A stretch of DNA of 42,251 bases. Origin: Candidatus Hodarchaeota archaeon (GTDB lineage Archaea; Asgardarchaeota; Heimdallarchaeia; Hodarchaeales; Hodarchaeaceae). The first letter of the stretch is position 1. Each line of letters opens with the position of its first letter. Position numbers and translations under genes: made by a program. The notes under the pieces are model-generated. The model was not told where the DNA came from. It was given only the letters and a program-made list of their open reading frames with translations, and ran no database searches. Location: positions 1-42,251 of the forward strand of contig JAEOTC010000055.1 of the NCBI GenBank assembly GCA_016840035.1, written 5' to 3'. Of this stretch, positions 1-8,888 are shown in pieces.

Positions 1-245
1 AAAATCATACTCTTAGTTAGTTGCAACTTTTGACCTAAGTAATCAATTTCTGCTTTATAAACAGGATGATTGAGTGGATCTGTAATAGGAGACAGGATAA
101 CTGGCATAAGCTGAAGAAGGCCGTATTGATACAAAAAATCATGAATTGATTTCAGGATTACACTTTGAAACTTCAAAGTTATCGCTAAATCGTCACTGAT
201 AGAAAAACCTGATACTTTGGTACCATAAGCAGACTTTAGGGTCAT
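1..245 (-). CDS. Archaeal asparagine synthetase AS-AR (AsnRS paralogue), N-terminal part, cut by window edge
   Basis: The minus strand encodes an open frame from an ATG at 245 that runs off the left edge (81 codons visible). It reads MTLKSAYGTKV at the start and later has LSPITDPLNHP and a YLGQKLQLTKSMI segment. In archaeal asparagine synthetases related to asparaginyl-tRNA synthetase (Pyrococcus abyssi AS-AR type) the catalytic core opens with the same pattern: LSPITDPL, then a short strand and LTHSMI. These enzymes make asparagine from aspartate, ATP and ammonia, and lack the tRNA anticodon-binding domain. The short N-terminus before this motif, without an anticodon-binding OB fold, is what separates it from a true AsnRS. 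It diverges from an Lrp/AsnC-family regulator. Only the first quarter or so is visible, so a class II tRNA synthetase of another kind is not fully excluded. Confidence 0.75.
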   Translation of the reverse strand, partial: MTLKSAYGTKVSGFSISDDLAITLKFQSVILKSIHDFLYQYGLLQLMPVILSPITDPLNHPVYKAEIDYLGQKLQLTKSMI

Positions 246-287
246 TGGATTCACCGAATGATTGTGTTTTACATTCTTTCCATAATT

Positions 288-349
288 TACCCTTTAATAT
301 AATAATATCGATTCAAAAGAGAATAAATTTTCCAAATTTAGCAAAATTT
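288..349. promoter_or_regulatory. Shared promoter/operator region between AS-AR and the Lrp/AsnC gene
   Basis: The 131-bp divergent intergenic region is very AT-rich. A TATA-like run (tttaatataataatat, 291-308) can serve the minus-strand AS-AR gene. An imperfect inverted repeat, AAATTTT at 325-331 and AAAATTT at 343-349, sits before the regulator's own start. AT-rich, loosely palindromic sites are typical for Lrp/AsnC proteins, so this is a candidate autoregulatory site. Assignment is by position and symmetry only. Confidence 0.4.
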
Positions 350-376
350 ATATGTCGAATGAATTGAGGTACCCAT

Positions 377-847
377 ATGGTAAGAGACAAACAAATTCGG
401 GAGCTTGATGATAAGGACAAAAAAATTCTGGAACTTCTCAATGATAATTCCCGTCTGAATACTAACGAAATCTACAAACAAACGCAAATTCCGCAAACTA
501 CAGTATATAATCGAATCAAAAAACTTGAAATAGATGGTGTTATAGAAAAATTTACCATAAAAATAAATAAAAAGATTATTGGATTAGGGTTATCAGCTTA
601 TATTTTCTGTACGATATCTTATCGAACTTCAACGGGCGAGAAAATTAGTCAACCTAAAGTAGCACGAGAAATCAAAGCTCTTCCTGAAGTAGATGAGGTA
701 GCTATTGTGACAGGGGAAACCGATTTGATAATAAAAGTAACAGTAACCGATGTGGAAGAACTAAACTCCTTTGTGGTAAAGAAGCTCCGTGATATTGAAG
801 GTGTTGAAAAAACAGTGACAAGTGTTGTATTGTCTGAAATCGGGTGA
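377..847 (+). CDS. Lrp/AsnC-family transcriptional regulator
   Basis: This 156-residue protein has the full Lrp/AsnC layout. An N-terminal AsnC-type winged helix-turn-helix covers about residues 11-62 (DDKDKKILELL, then TVYNRIKKLEIDGVIEKF). A C-terminal RAM/AsnC effector domain of alternating strands follows from about 68 to 152 and includes the conserved GETDLIIKVTV turn. Members form dimers to octamers and sense amino acids. The start is supported by a TTGAGGT ribosome binding site at 364-370. It is transcribed away from the AS-AR asparagine synthetase gene, the same geometry as asnC/asnA in E. coli, so regulation of asparagine synthesis is the natural guess. The effector cannot be read from the sequence. 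Confidence 0.9.
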   Translation: MVRDKQIRELDDKDKKILELLNDNSRLNTNEIYKQTQIPQTTVYNRIKKLEIDGVIEKFTIKINKKIIGLGLSAYIFCTISYRTSTGEKISQPKVAREIKALPEVDEVAIVTGETDLIIKVTVTDVEELNSFVVKKLRDIEGVEKTVTSVVLSEIG

Positions 848-940
848 TGTGTATTCCCCATTCAGGTAGGAGACTTCAACTCTGTTTGTTTTAATCCATA
901 AAACTCTATCATTTATCACGTTAAGGTTAAATCATCTGGG

Positions 941-1510
941 ATGATTACATCATTCCTCATGTTTCTAGAAACAAATCGACTTAAAATTCGAAGATTTACT
1001 CCAGATGATTGGCTGCTACTATATGTATTAGTAATGAAGTGGGAGGAATCAGATTATGCAAAGTATGATCATGGTCCCTGGCCTGAAAACGAAGAAAAGT
1101 ACAAGGATATTACGAACGACCTTTCTAAAAGTGAAATCCTTCTTGCAGTCACCCTGAAACAGAATGATGTATTTATTGGATTCGTTGCTAAACCATTCAA
1201 GGAAGAAGGTGAATATGGACTTGGATTTAATTTTCATCCTGATTTCCACAGACAGGGTTATGCTTTCGAAGCATGTAGTGCTGTGGTTGCGTACATCTTC
1301 GAAAACTTAGGGGCTAAGAAAATAACTGATGGAACTGCTCTTCTTAATAAACCTGCATATAACTTATTAAAAAAATTGGGTTTCAAATCAGGGAATCACA
1401 AACAAATTTCCTTTAGAAAGGATAAGAATGGCGATCCAATCGAATTTACCGGTGTAGACTTTTCTCTGACAAGTGAAGATTATTTCAAGCATGCTTCTAA
1501 AGGTTCATAG
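941..1510 (+). CDS. GNAT-family N-acetyltransferase, RimJ/RimL-like
   Basis: The 189-residue product matches the RimJ/RimL branch of GNAT acetyltransferases. It begins FLETNRLKIRRF, the usual first strand. The middle has the acetyl-CoA binding segment (FNFHPDFHRQGYAFEA, about residues 98-113) and ends with the typical NKPAYNLLKKLGFK motif (about 138-151). The family transfers acetyl groups to protein N-termini, antibiotics or small amines; the substrate here is unknown. Start choice is uncertain. The ATG at 941 lies about 27 nt after a TATA-like CATTTATCAC and would give a leaderless message, while the ATG at 959 matches the usual family start. Neither has a clear ribosome binding site. It stands alone. 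Confidence 0.85.
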   Translation: MITSFLMFLETNRLKIRRFTPDDWLLLYVLVMKWEESDYAKYDHGPWPENEEKYKDITNDLSKSEILLAVTLKQNDVFIGFVAKPFKEEGEYGLGFNFHPDFHRQGYAFEACSAVVAYIFENLGAKKITDGTALLNKPAYNLLKKLGFKSGNHKQISFRKDKNGDPIEFTGVDFSLTSEDYFKHASKGS

Positions 1511-1694
1511 CTATAAGCTTTCTTTTTCGTAAAATGAAAGTGAGGGGTGTGAAACTCACAATTATTCCATTTAATTCAAACACGAATTTCAAATCTCTCT
1601 TACTCAGAAGAACTCTTTAAATAGAATAATAAGATAACTTGTTAGACTATCTCTAATTAATGCATTCACTCAATCTAAACAGAGAATAATCACA

Positions 1695-4307
1695 ATGTCA
1701 ATCTTTGATCAATTAGGTCGATTTATTACTTCTTCTTTCACATTCAGAGGAAAAACTCTTAGAACAGCTTGGATTATTATTCTCATTTGGCTTATTATCT
1801 TTGTACCGATTACTGGATTCTTTTCGTCGAGGGTAATGGAAACGATGAGTACTGAATGGAGCTTTGTACCTGCTGGATCAGAATCTGATCAAGCTCTTAG
1901 TTTACTAGAGAGTGAGTTTCCTCCTTCTAATGAATCCCTTCTTATTGTTCTCCAATCAGAGACAGGTTATTCATTTGATGCAGAGCTGTTCAACAGTACG
2001 ATTCAATCTTCCAATAAAACAATGAACGATTTGATCAATGCTACCATTCAAGCTGCTGATGTAAATTTCCTTTATGGACTCCTACTTAGCTTTCACATCA
2101 ATGAATCGATCTATGAATATGAGATCAGCAGCTTTGATAAAATGATATCTCCCTTCATTTTGTTTCCAGGTTTAATCATGAGCTATCCGAATCAATCACA
2201 TATTTGGACGGATTTTTGGAATCAAATGTTCCTTGCAGACGACACAGTTTCGTTAATTATGGTTGAATTAGAAATCTCAAGTTCTGGGTTTTCAGCTCTC
2301 GGTGCTGGAGAGCAAGAAGAATTATTCGATTTTCTGATAGAATTAAGAGATTATATAGACGGTGGTATTAATTCTGAACTTCTACTTCTTGGTTTGACAA
2401 TGGAGTTAGGGATAATTAGATCTAATTCCGAAGCAAAAGTAACAGGCTCTCTAGCAATTTCATATGACAGTCTTATATCATCCGAACATGACAGAGAACG
2501 AATGGATATATTAACAATCGTTTTAGTCATAATTTTATTGCTTATAATTTTCCGATCATTAATCGCTCCACTAGTTCCTTTAATTTCAATGGCTCCAGCA
2601 CTTCTTCTAGCAAACTCGATATTATTCTTCTTAGGACAATATATTAAAATTGGTTCTTTTGCTCCGGTAATGGTAACTGTATTAGGACTAGGTGTGGGAG
2701 TAGATTATACCATTTTCATTCTAACTCGGTTTCTTGATGAGTTAAAGGAAGGAAAAACAAAAGAAGAGGCAGTCCTCATCTCTATGAGTATGAGTGGAAG
2801 GGCGATTTTATCTTCAGGATTGGTTGTTATCACTGGTTTTGGTGCATTACTTATTCCAAATCTTGAATTAATCCAAAGTATAGGTCTAGGTGTCATAATA
2901 GCAATTGGTTGTGGATTAGTTACCTCTTTTACGTTACTTCCCTCATTACTCTATGTCTTTGGAACAAATATTACTTGGCCACGGAAATTTCAGACTTCAA
3001 AGGAGATTAATCAAGCTAATAGGGCAAAAAATCGAGATATTTGGGGGATATTCGCAAGATTCTCCATTCGGTTTGCCTGGCCCATTATCATTTTTGCCAT
3101 CATAATTACAGTCCCGTTTTTATTATTAATCGCCTCCTATCAACCTTCCTATGATATTCTCTCAATGCTTCCTCCCAATGTAGATAGTAGTGAGGGATTT
3201 AAGATTTTGGAAGAATTAGGAATGAGTAGTGAACTATATGGAAATACTTTGATATTATCAGGGTTTACTGATTCTGAAGAATTATGGGTGAATAAAACAT
3301 TATATGCAGTGGAAAGATTAGTTACATGGTTACATACAGCTGAGGGTATATCTAGTGTTGAAACTATAACTCGGCCCTCACTAGGGTTAATTACATTAAA
3401 CATGGTCGATTTAGTGGGGAATTTACAAAACTCCAGTTCTCCAGAATTATCAATCACAGCATTTAAAGCAGTTTTACCCAGCGGTATCAACTTTGCAGAT
3501 ATTATGGTAAAATATGTGAATTGGTTCCAAGCAAACAATACTCTCCTTATTAAATTGATTTTCGATAACAATCCTATGGGAGCTGAAGCTATGAGTGTTT
3601 TAAGATTTCTAAGAGATGAAACAAAGGATCTATATAGATTTGATTTGCCAGCGAATGTTCAAGGCTTAATTTATGGAGGAACTTCGGTAAATGTGGATAT
3701 GTCAAATGAAATATATTCTGCATTTCCACTAATGGTTCTTTGGATAATGATAACAATCTTAATTATACTTACAATCTTTCTTGGATCTTTGACTGTGCCT
3801 ATCAGGCTAATAATTACAATTGCTACATCTGTGACTTGGACCCTAGGATTCTTAGTCTTAATGTTTCAATTTAACCTTGAAGAACTTACATTGGCACTTA
3901 TTAATCCAAACATCAATACAGAGGCGGGACTTTATTGGATCATTCCCCCAATTCTGTTCTGTATTCTCTTTGCATTAGGAATGGACTACGATATTTTTAT
4001 TACTTCACGAATTCGGGAAGAATATCTAAAAGGTAAATCAAATCATCAGGCAATTGAGAATGGATTGGTACATACAGCCTCAGTTGTTACAACCTGTGCA
4101 CTGATAATGGCAGGAGCTTTTTTTGCCTTATGGTTTTCTTTGATATTAATTCTGACAGAAATCGGCCTTGGTATGGTATTTGCTGTAATTATTGATGCTA
4201 CGATTGTAAGAGTATTTCTTGTTCCATCAGCAATGGCCATCATGGGTGATAAGTATAATTGGTGGCCAGAATGGATTAATAGGAGATTTGGAAAATTTAC
4301 TCACTGA
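1695..4307 (+). CDS. MMPL/RND-superfamily membrane transporter
   Basis: The 870-residue protein shows the duplicated RND/MMPL topology. There is one membrane segment near residues 25-45, an extracytoplasmic domain to about 270, and a bundle of membrane helices at about 272-430. The pattern is then repeated, with a helix at about 463-485, a second outer domain, and helices at about 690-860. Both bundles carry the family signature: GLGVGVDYTIF near 333-343 and ALGMDYDIF near 760-768, whose aspartates relay protons in the family. Each is followed by a basic/acidic loop (SRIREEY in the second). Such proteins export lipids or hydrophobic compounds by proton motive force. Nothing in the neighbourhood identifies the substrate. 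It converges on the next gene, with 43 bp between the two ends. Confidence 0.9.
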   Translation: MSIFDQLGRFITSSFTFRGKTLRTAWIIILIWLIIFVPITGFFSSRVMETMSTEWSFVPAGSESDQALSLLESEFPPSNESLLIVLQSETGYSFDAELFNSTIQSSNKTMNDLINATIQAADVNFLYGLLLSFHINESIYEYEISSFDKMISPFILFPGLIMSYPNQSHIWTDFWNQMFLADDTVSLIMVELEISSSGFSALGAGEQEELFDFLIELRDYIDGGINSELLLLGLTMELGIIRSNSEAKVTGSLAISYDSLISSEHDRERMDILTIVLVIILLLIIFRSLIAPLVPLISMAPALLLANSILFFLGQYIKIGSFAPVMVTVLGLGVGVDYTIFILTRFLDELKEGKTKEEAVLISMSMSGRAILSSGLVVITGFGALLIPNLELIQSIGLGVIIAIGCGLVTSFTLLPSLLYVFGTNITWPRKFQTSKEINQANRAKNRDIWGIFARFSIRFAWPIIIFAIIITVPFLLLIASYQPSYDILSMLPPNVDSSEGFKILEELGMSSELYGNTLILSGFTDSEELWVNKTLYAVERLVTWLHTAEGISSVETITRPSLGLITLNMVDLVGNLQNSSSPELSITAFKAVLPSGINFADIMVKYVNWFQANNTLLIKLIFDNNPMGAEAMSVLRFLRDETKDLYRFDLPANVQGLIYGGTSVNVDMSNEIYSAFPLMVLWIMITILIILTIFLGSLTVPIRLIITIATSVTWTLGFLVLMFQFNLEELTLALINPNINTEAGLYWIIPPILFCILFALGMDYDIFITSRIREEYLKGKSNHQAIENGLVHTASVVTTCALIMAGAFFALWFSLILILTEIGLGMVFAVIIDATIVRVFLVPSAMAIMGDKYNWWPEWINRRFGKFTH

Positions 4308-4350
4308 GAGACATATTATATCTAACCAAGAAGGATTATTTCGGGAGCTC

Positions 4351-5307
4351 CTACCAGTAATCATCAGAAGCCGTATAATCATCAATGTTATACTCCCTTG
4401 ATCTCATAAGAGCGATATTCAGCCCACAATGTAAACAAGACTCGTCTTCTAAGCTGAAAAAAGTACCACATTGCTTACACCTCATATTTTCTTTAGGAAT
4501 CGTCTTAAATATCCAGATAACGAAGAGTATAAACAAAATGACTGAAGCTAATAACAAAAGCCCAGCAAGCTGATATACCATCTCTTTGAGATCACCAGTC
4601 AGGATATTTTGAAAAATCAAGGGAACTAGAATGCCAATTAGGAATAATAGAATAATAAGTCCAAATCGAAATAGGACCTGTTTGATAAAACTTATTGGTG
4701 GATAGCGTACCTCATCAAGAGCTTTAAGGTGCGTATAAGGGATTTTTCGTTCTTCGAGTGCAGTGAGATCAATGATATCTTTTTTGTAGGTCTGGGATAA
4801 GTATTTTACTGTATCAATTGATTGTTGGTTTCCTGCATGTAAAATCTGTTCTTTCCCATCAAAATCGAAATAACCACAATAAAGATGGTATAATGGTGCT
4901 GGTGGACCTTCAGTTGTTTGGATAAAATGGATTTTTCGACTTAAAACAAACTTATCGATGGAATTGACCTCAAATTTTATACTTTTACCTTTGAACTTTC
5001 CATACAATGAACTTAACCCGAAATGACGGGAAATTATGCCTAATTCTGGATCGATGATTAGTTTATCTGGAGTTCTAGCCATTCTAAACATTACTAGAAT
5101 AACAAGAATTCCAATAAGTGTTAAAACTCCGCCGAATAAACCAGGAATACTAAGTATTGCTACACTCTCTAAAAATATTGCAATAAGTAAGAAAATACCT
5201 AATATAAGACAGGGAAGAGCAATTCCTAGAAGAAGAATTGCTGCTGCGGTTGTAAAGGGATATTCCAGTATAATCTGTTGATTTTCGTGTTTCACTTTCA
5301 AATACAA
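4351..5307 (-). CDS. Membrane protein with C-terminal zinc ribbon, function unknown
   Basis: I do not recognise a family. The 318-residue product has two hydrophobic helices near residues 18-45 and 50-75, then a soluble block of about 130 residues rich in beta strands that could be a PH-like fold. Two more membrane helices follow at about 212-232 and 243-265. The C-terminal tail carries a CKQCG...CLHCG zinc ribbon (about residues 278-296). Both ends should therefore be cytoplasmic. The first codon is uncertain: the frame opens with TTG at 5307, and a GTG at 5295 is also possible; no strong ribosome binding site decides. It faces the acl operon across 239 bp. Confidence 0.7.
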   Translation of the reverse strand: MYLKVKHENQQIILEYPFTTAAAILLLGIALPCLILGIFLLIAIFLESVAILSIPGLFGGVLTLIGILVILVMFRMARTPDKLIIDPELGIISRHFGLSSLYGKFKGKSIKFEVNSIDKFVLSRKIHFIQTTEGPPAPLYHLYCGYFDFDGKEQILHAGNQQSIDTVKYLSQTYKKDIIDLTALEERKIPYTHLKALDEVRYPPISFIKQVLFRFGLIILLFLIGILVPLIFQNILTGDLKEMVYQLAGLLLLASVILFILFVIWIFKTIPKENMRCKQCGTFFSLEDESCLHCGLNIALMRSREYNIDDYTASDDYW

Positions 5308-5421
5308 AACCCCAAACGTTGGTCTTATTTTACGTGAATTCTTGAGATATAAATCTTTACATCGGATTATTTTCCGTCCTACGCTATTTTTTCAAGAAAT
5401 CAATCCGTATATGAAAGAATG

Positions 5422-5489
5422 TTCTAGAGCTGATAACTAGAATTAAAGAATTCAGTACTCCGATTCACACAAAAAGGATTTAATTTCCT
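5422..5489 (+). promoter_or_regulatory. Candidate promoter and inverted repeat upstream of the ATP citrate lyase operon
   Basis: An inverted repeat TTCTAG (5422-5427)/CTAGAA (5437-5442) with a 9-nt spacer lies upstream of a TATA-like GATTTAATTTC (about 5478-5488). The ATG at 5547 is preceded by a strong AGGAAAGGAAG ribosome binding site at about 5531-5541. The repeat is short, so its regulatory role is only a suggestion. Confidence 0.3.
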
Positions 5490-5546
5490 CAGTATTTCCG
5501 TCTGACTAAAGCGTATCTTTTCTAATCAACTAGGAAAGGAAGTAAA

Positions 5547-6830
5547 ATGGCACAAAAGAGCATATATGAATTTTCTGCTAAAAAACTGCTTATGACAGAA
5601 TTGCCGAAGTATTTCCCATCGTATAATTACCATGGGAAACTTGCTGTTATAACTCCCGAAACGGACTGGGATAAATTGGTTGCTGAACATCCTTGGCTCA
5701 ATACGGACAAGCTTGCTGCAAAACCAGACCAACTTTTCGGTAAGCGAGGAAAGGCCAATCTATTATTACTAGATGCCGATCTTAATGGATTGAAAGCATT
5801 CATTACTGAAAGAATGAACAAAAAGATCGAGCTCGGTGGTATTAAAGGTACTCTTACTCGCTTCCTCGTTGAACCGTTTGTACCTCATGAGAAAGAGTTC
5901 TATGTCTCAATCACTTCTGATATGGGCAATGACACTGTTCATTTCTCCTTTGAGGGCGGAATCTTTGTGGAAGAAAACTGGGACAAAGTAACCCATGTAC
6001 CAGTTCCTATAGGAACTGATATTGATTCCTTTGATCTGGCAAGCAAACTACCTGATCTTGGTGACTTAAAAGACACCCTAGTACCCTTTATTAAAGGTGT
6101 ATTAAAAGTTTATATTGATCAAGATTTTGCTTTTCTCGAAATTAATCCCTTTGCTGTAACTGCGGATAAAACCGTGGTTCCTCTCGATCTAAAAGCGAAA
6201 TTAGATGACACAGCTAGCTTTCAACATCTTGATTCATGGGGTAATCCAGACAATCCGATCCAATTCCCCCGAGCATTTGGTCAAGTTCTTTCCAAAGAGG
6301 AACAATTCATTGCCGATCTCGATGAAAAGACGGGCGCATCATTAAAATTTACAATACTAAATAGAGATGCCCGTGTATGGACCATGGTTGCTGGTGGTGG
6401 TGGTTCAGTTGTGTATACAGACACAATTGCTGATATGGGTTTTGCCAAGGACCTGGGAAACTATGGGGAATATTCTGGCAACCCTAATAGAGAACATACT
6501 GAGCTTTATGCACAAACAGTAATTGATGTACTTACAGAACGACCTGATCCTCAAGGTAGACCAAAGGTTCTTCTTATTGGTGGCGGTATTGCTAACTTTA
6601 CAGATGTTAAAGCTACCTTTTTGGGCATAGTAGCGGCCTTACGTAAATCAGCTGATAAGCTCAAAGCAGCAAATGTCAAGATTTATGTTCGAAGAGGTGG
6701 TCCTAACGAAAAAGAAGGATTAAAACTGATGGAAGATGTTGGTAAGGAGATTGGAGTACCAATCGAAGTGTACGATCGTTATACACATATGACGCGCATC
6801 GTTCCATTATCACTCAAAGGAGATAGCTAA
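5547..6830 (+). CDS. aclB: ATP citrate lyase, ATP-grasp/citrate-binding subunit (beta; plant ACLA equivalent)
   Basis: The 427-residue protein is collinear with the N-terminal part of human ACLY and with the small subunit of the two-subunit bacterial enzyme. Visible landmarks are TPETDWDKL (36-44), the nucleotide-binding KPDQLFGKRGK (59-69), the magnesium/ATP-grasp FLEINPF (196-202), and GGGGSVVYTDT (283-293) plus NYGEYSGNPN (305-314) of the citrate-binding domain. A C-terminal YVRRGGPNEKEG (380-391) contributes the citrate-binding arginine in ACLY. With its partner it catalyses citrate + CoA + ATP to acetyl-CoA + oxaloacetate + ADP + Pi in the cytosol. It is the first gene of a two-gene operon. 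The symbol follows Chlorobium usage; plants name this subunit ACLA. Confidence 0.95.
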   Translation: MAQKSIYEFSAKKLLMTELPKYFPSYNYHGKLAVITPETDWDKLVAEHPWLNTDKLAAKPDQLFGKRGKANLLLLDADLNGLKAFITERMNKKIELGGIKGTLTRFLVEPFVPHEKEFYVSITSDMGNDTVHFSFEGGIFVEENWDKVTHVPVPIGTDIDSFDLASKLPDLGDLKDTLVPFIKGVLKVYIDQDFAFLEINPFAVTADKTVVPLDLKAKLDDTASFQHLDSWGNPDNPIQFPRAFGQVLSKEEQFIADLDEKTGASLKFTILNRDARVWTMVAGGGGSVVYTDTIADMGFAKDLGNYGEYSGNPNREHTELYAQTVIDVLTERPDPQGRPKVLLIGGGIANFTDVKATFLGIVAALRKSADKLKAANVKIYVRRGGPNEKEGLKLMEDVGKEIGVPIEVYDRYTHMTRIVPLSLKGDS

Positions 6831-6843
6831 AGGAGGACTAGTA

Positions 6844-8685
6844 ATGACAAACGGATTATTTAATCGTAATACTAAAGCCATTATTTATGGTTTTCAAAGA
6901 AACGCCATTCAAAGAATGCTTGATTTTGATTTTGTATGTAAAAGAGATACACCCTCTGTAGCTGCAGTCATTCGACCCTCCCAAACCGGTGCTATCGGTT
7001 ACCACAAGGTTTTTTGGGGTGGTAAAGAGATTGTTATACCTATTTATCGGAAATTCGATCTTGCAGTTAAAAGACATCCTGATGCAGATGTTGTAATCAA
7101 CTTCTCATCCTTCAGAAGTGCTTATCCTACAACTATGGAAGCCCTGAAAGCAGACACTATTAAGACTGTTGCAGTTATTGCTGAAGGAATTCCCGAACGT
7201 AGAAGTCGTGAAATGAGAAAATTAGCCCAAGAGACAGGTAAAGTGATAATTGGACCAGCCACAGTTGGTGGAATCCAAGCTGGCGCTTTTAAAATTGGTA
7301 ATACAGCTGGAACTATCGAAAATGTTGTTCTTTCAAAGCTTTATCGACCTGGAAGTGTTGGTTTTGTATCCAAAAGTGGAGGTATGAGTAATGAAATGAA
7401 CTTCGCTATTGCGCAGAATTCTGATGGTGTCTATGAAGGGATAGCTATCGGTGGTGATCGATATGCAGGTTCAACATTACTTGAACATCTCCTTAGATAC
7501 GAAGCTAATCCCAAGATTAAGATGATGGTCTGTCTTGGAGAAGTTGGTGGTACTGGAGAGATCGATATTGTCAATGCCGTTAAAGATGGTCGAATCACAA
7601 AACCTTTAGTGATGTGGTGCATTGGTACTTCTGCTAAACTGCTTCCTGCAGGACTTCAATTTGGTCATGCTGGCGCAATGGCAGGTAGTGATATGGAAAC
7701 AGCCCATGCTAAGAACAAAGCCTTAAAAGATGTGGGTGTCATTGTTCCTGACTCGTACGACGACTTTGGTGACAAAATTAAGGAAACTTTTGAAAAGCTA
7801 AAAACTGAAGGTAAAATTGATCCCGTGGACGAATTTGAACCACCAAAACTCCCAATGGATTATGCTCAAGCTGCAAAGCTTGGTCTGGTTAGAAGACCAA
7901 CCAATGTGATCAGTACTATCTCTGATGAGCGAGGGGACGTGCCCATGTTTGGAGGAAGTCCTAAAGTTGGGCTTGATACCATTGTTGCTGAAAATAAATC
8001 CCTTGGTTATACTATTGGACTGCTTTGGTTTAAGAAAGAATTACCAAAATTCGCTCAAGATTATATTGAGATGGTTGTTAAGTTAACATCTGACCATGGT
8101 CCAGCAGTAAGCGGTGCTCATAATGCAATAATAACAGCTCGTGCTGGTAAAGATTTAATGTCTTCACTAGCCACTGGAATTCTCGCAATAGGTCCCCGCT
8201 TTGGTGGTGCCATTTCTGATGCAGCAAAGTATATAAAACTTGCACTGGATAAAAAGATGAATCCTCAAGAATTTGTAGACTACATGAAGAATGTAGTGGG
8301 TATTAATATTCCTGGAATTGGACATCGGATTAAATCAGTCCAGAATCCTGATGTTCGTGTTAAATTATTGAAGGAATTCGTCTTGAATAACTTTGAGAAG
8401 CATCCATTTTTGGATTACGCCCTTGAAGTAGAAAAGATCACCACTTCAAAACGAAATAATCTTATTCTTAATGTCGATGGTTGCATTGGTATCTGCTTCA
8501 TGGATCTACTAGAGAACCTAGACTTGTCTGAAGAAGAGAAAGCTGATGTGATCGCTACAGAAATGCTGAACGGATTCTTTGTTCTCGGTAGAAGCATTGG
8601 TATGATGGGTCATATCTTTGATCAAAAAAGACAAAGAGCAGCTTTGTACCGTCAACCCTGGGATGAAATTCTTTTCGCTGATTAG
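6844..8685 (+). CDS. aclA: ATP citrate lyase, catalytic subunit (alpha; plant ACLB equivalent)
   Basis: The 613-residue protein matches the C-terminal half of ACLY along its whole length. The first 330 residues are the CoA-binding/ligase part, with the phosphohistidine at His275 in FGHAGAM. The rest is the citrate-synthase-like citryl-CoA lyase module, with DERG (about 360), His426 in VSGAHN, His494 in GIGHRIKS and Asp545 in NVDG, the equivalents of the lyase active-site residues. No key residue is missing, so the enzyme should be active. It begins 13 bp after its partner, behind a very strong AAAGGAGGACT ribosome binding site, which suits the need for equal amounts of the two subunits. A T6 run follows the stop. 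Confidence 0.96.
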   Translation: MTNGLFNRNTKAIIYGFQRNAIQRMLDFDFVCKRDTPSVAAVIRPSQTGAIGYHKVFWGGKEIVIPIYRKFDLAVKRHPDADVVINFSSFRSAYPTTMEALKADTIKTVAVIAEGIPERRSREMRKLAQETGKVIIGPATVGGIQAGAFKIGNTAGTIENVVLSKLYRPGSVGFVSKSGGMSNEMNFAIAQNSDGVYEGIAIGGDRYAGSTLLEHLLRYEANPKIKMMVCLGEVGGTGEIDIVNAVKDGRITKPLVMWCIGTSAKLLPAGLQFGHAGAMAGSDMETAHAKNKALKDVGVIVPDSYDDFGDKIKETFEKLKTEGKIDPVDEFEPPKLPMDYAQAAKLGLVRRPTNVISTISDERGDVPMFGGSPKVGLDTIVAENKSLGYTIGLLWFKKELPKFAQDYIEMVVKLTSDHGPAVSGAHNAIITARAGKDLMSSLATGILAIGPRFGGAISDAAKYIKLALDKKMNPQEFVDYMKNVVGINIPGIGHRIKSVQNPDVRVKLLKEFVLNNFEKHPFLDYALEVEKITTSKRNNLILNVDGCIGICFMDLLENLDLSEEEKADVIATEMLNGFFVLGRSIGMMGHIFDQKRQRAALYRQPWDEILFAD

Positions 8686-8699
8686 AATTTCTTCCAACT

Positions 8700-8710
8700 T
8701 CTCTTTTTTC
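8700..8710 (+). terminator. T-run terminator after the acl operon
   Basis: A pyrimidine-rich stretch with six consecutive T (8704-8709) lies 19 nt after the aclA stop, with no hairpin. Archaeal RNA polymerase commonly stops at such T runs. Confidence 0.4.
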
Positions 8711-8888
8711 TAAATTTGATGGTTAAACAAAGTCGGGCACATACAGGTGTATATATTCACCTAACGATAAATTCTGCAGTCGTTTCTTTCCTGCTACTTG
8801 ATCAATGACTTCTATCAGACCTGCTTTGTTGGCTACTTGAAATTATTAGCTAATCGAGTATTAATTTAGTTTTTGAAAGTTAATATAT

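Noticed and set aside
1545..1560. GTGAG...CTCAC hairpin after the acetyltransferase gene
   Set aside because: The stem is only 5 bp with a 10-nt loop and no T run follows; chance occurrence is likely.
3149..3571. 140-codon minus-strand frame inside the MMPL gene
   Set aside because: It lies wholly within a well-supported gene on the other strand and has no recognisable domain.
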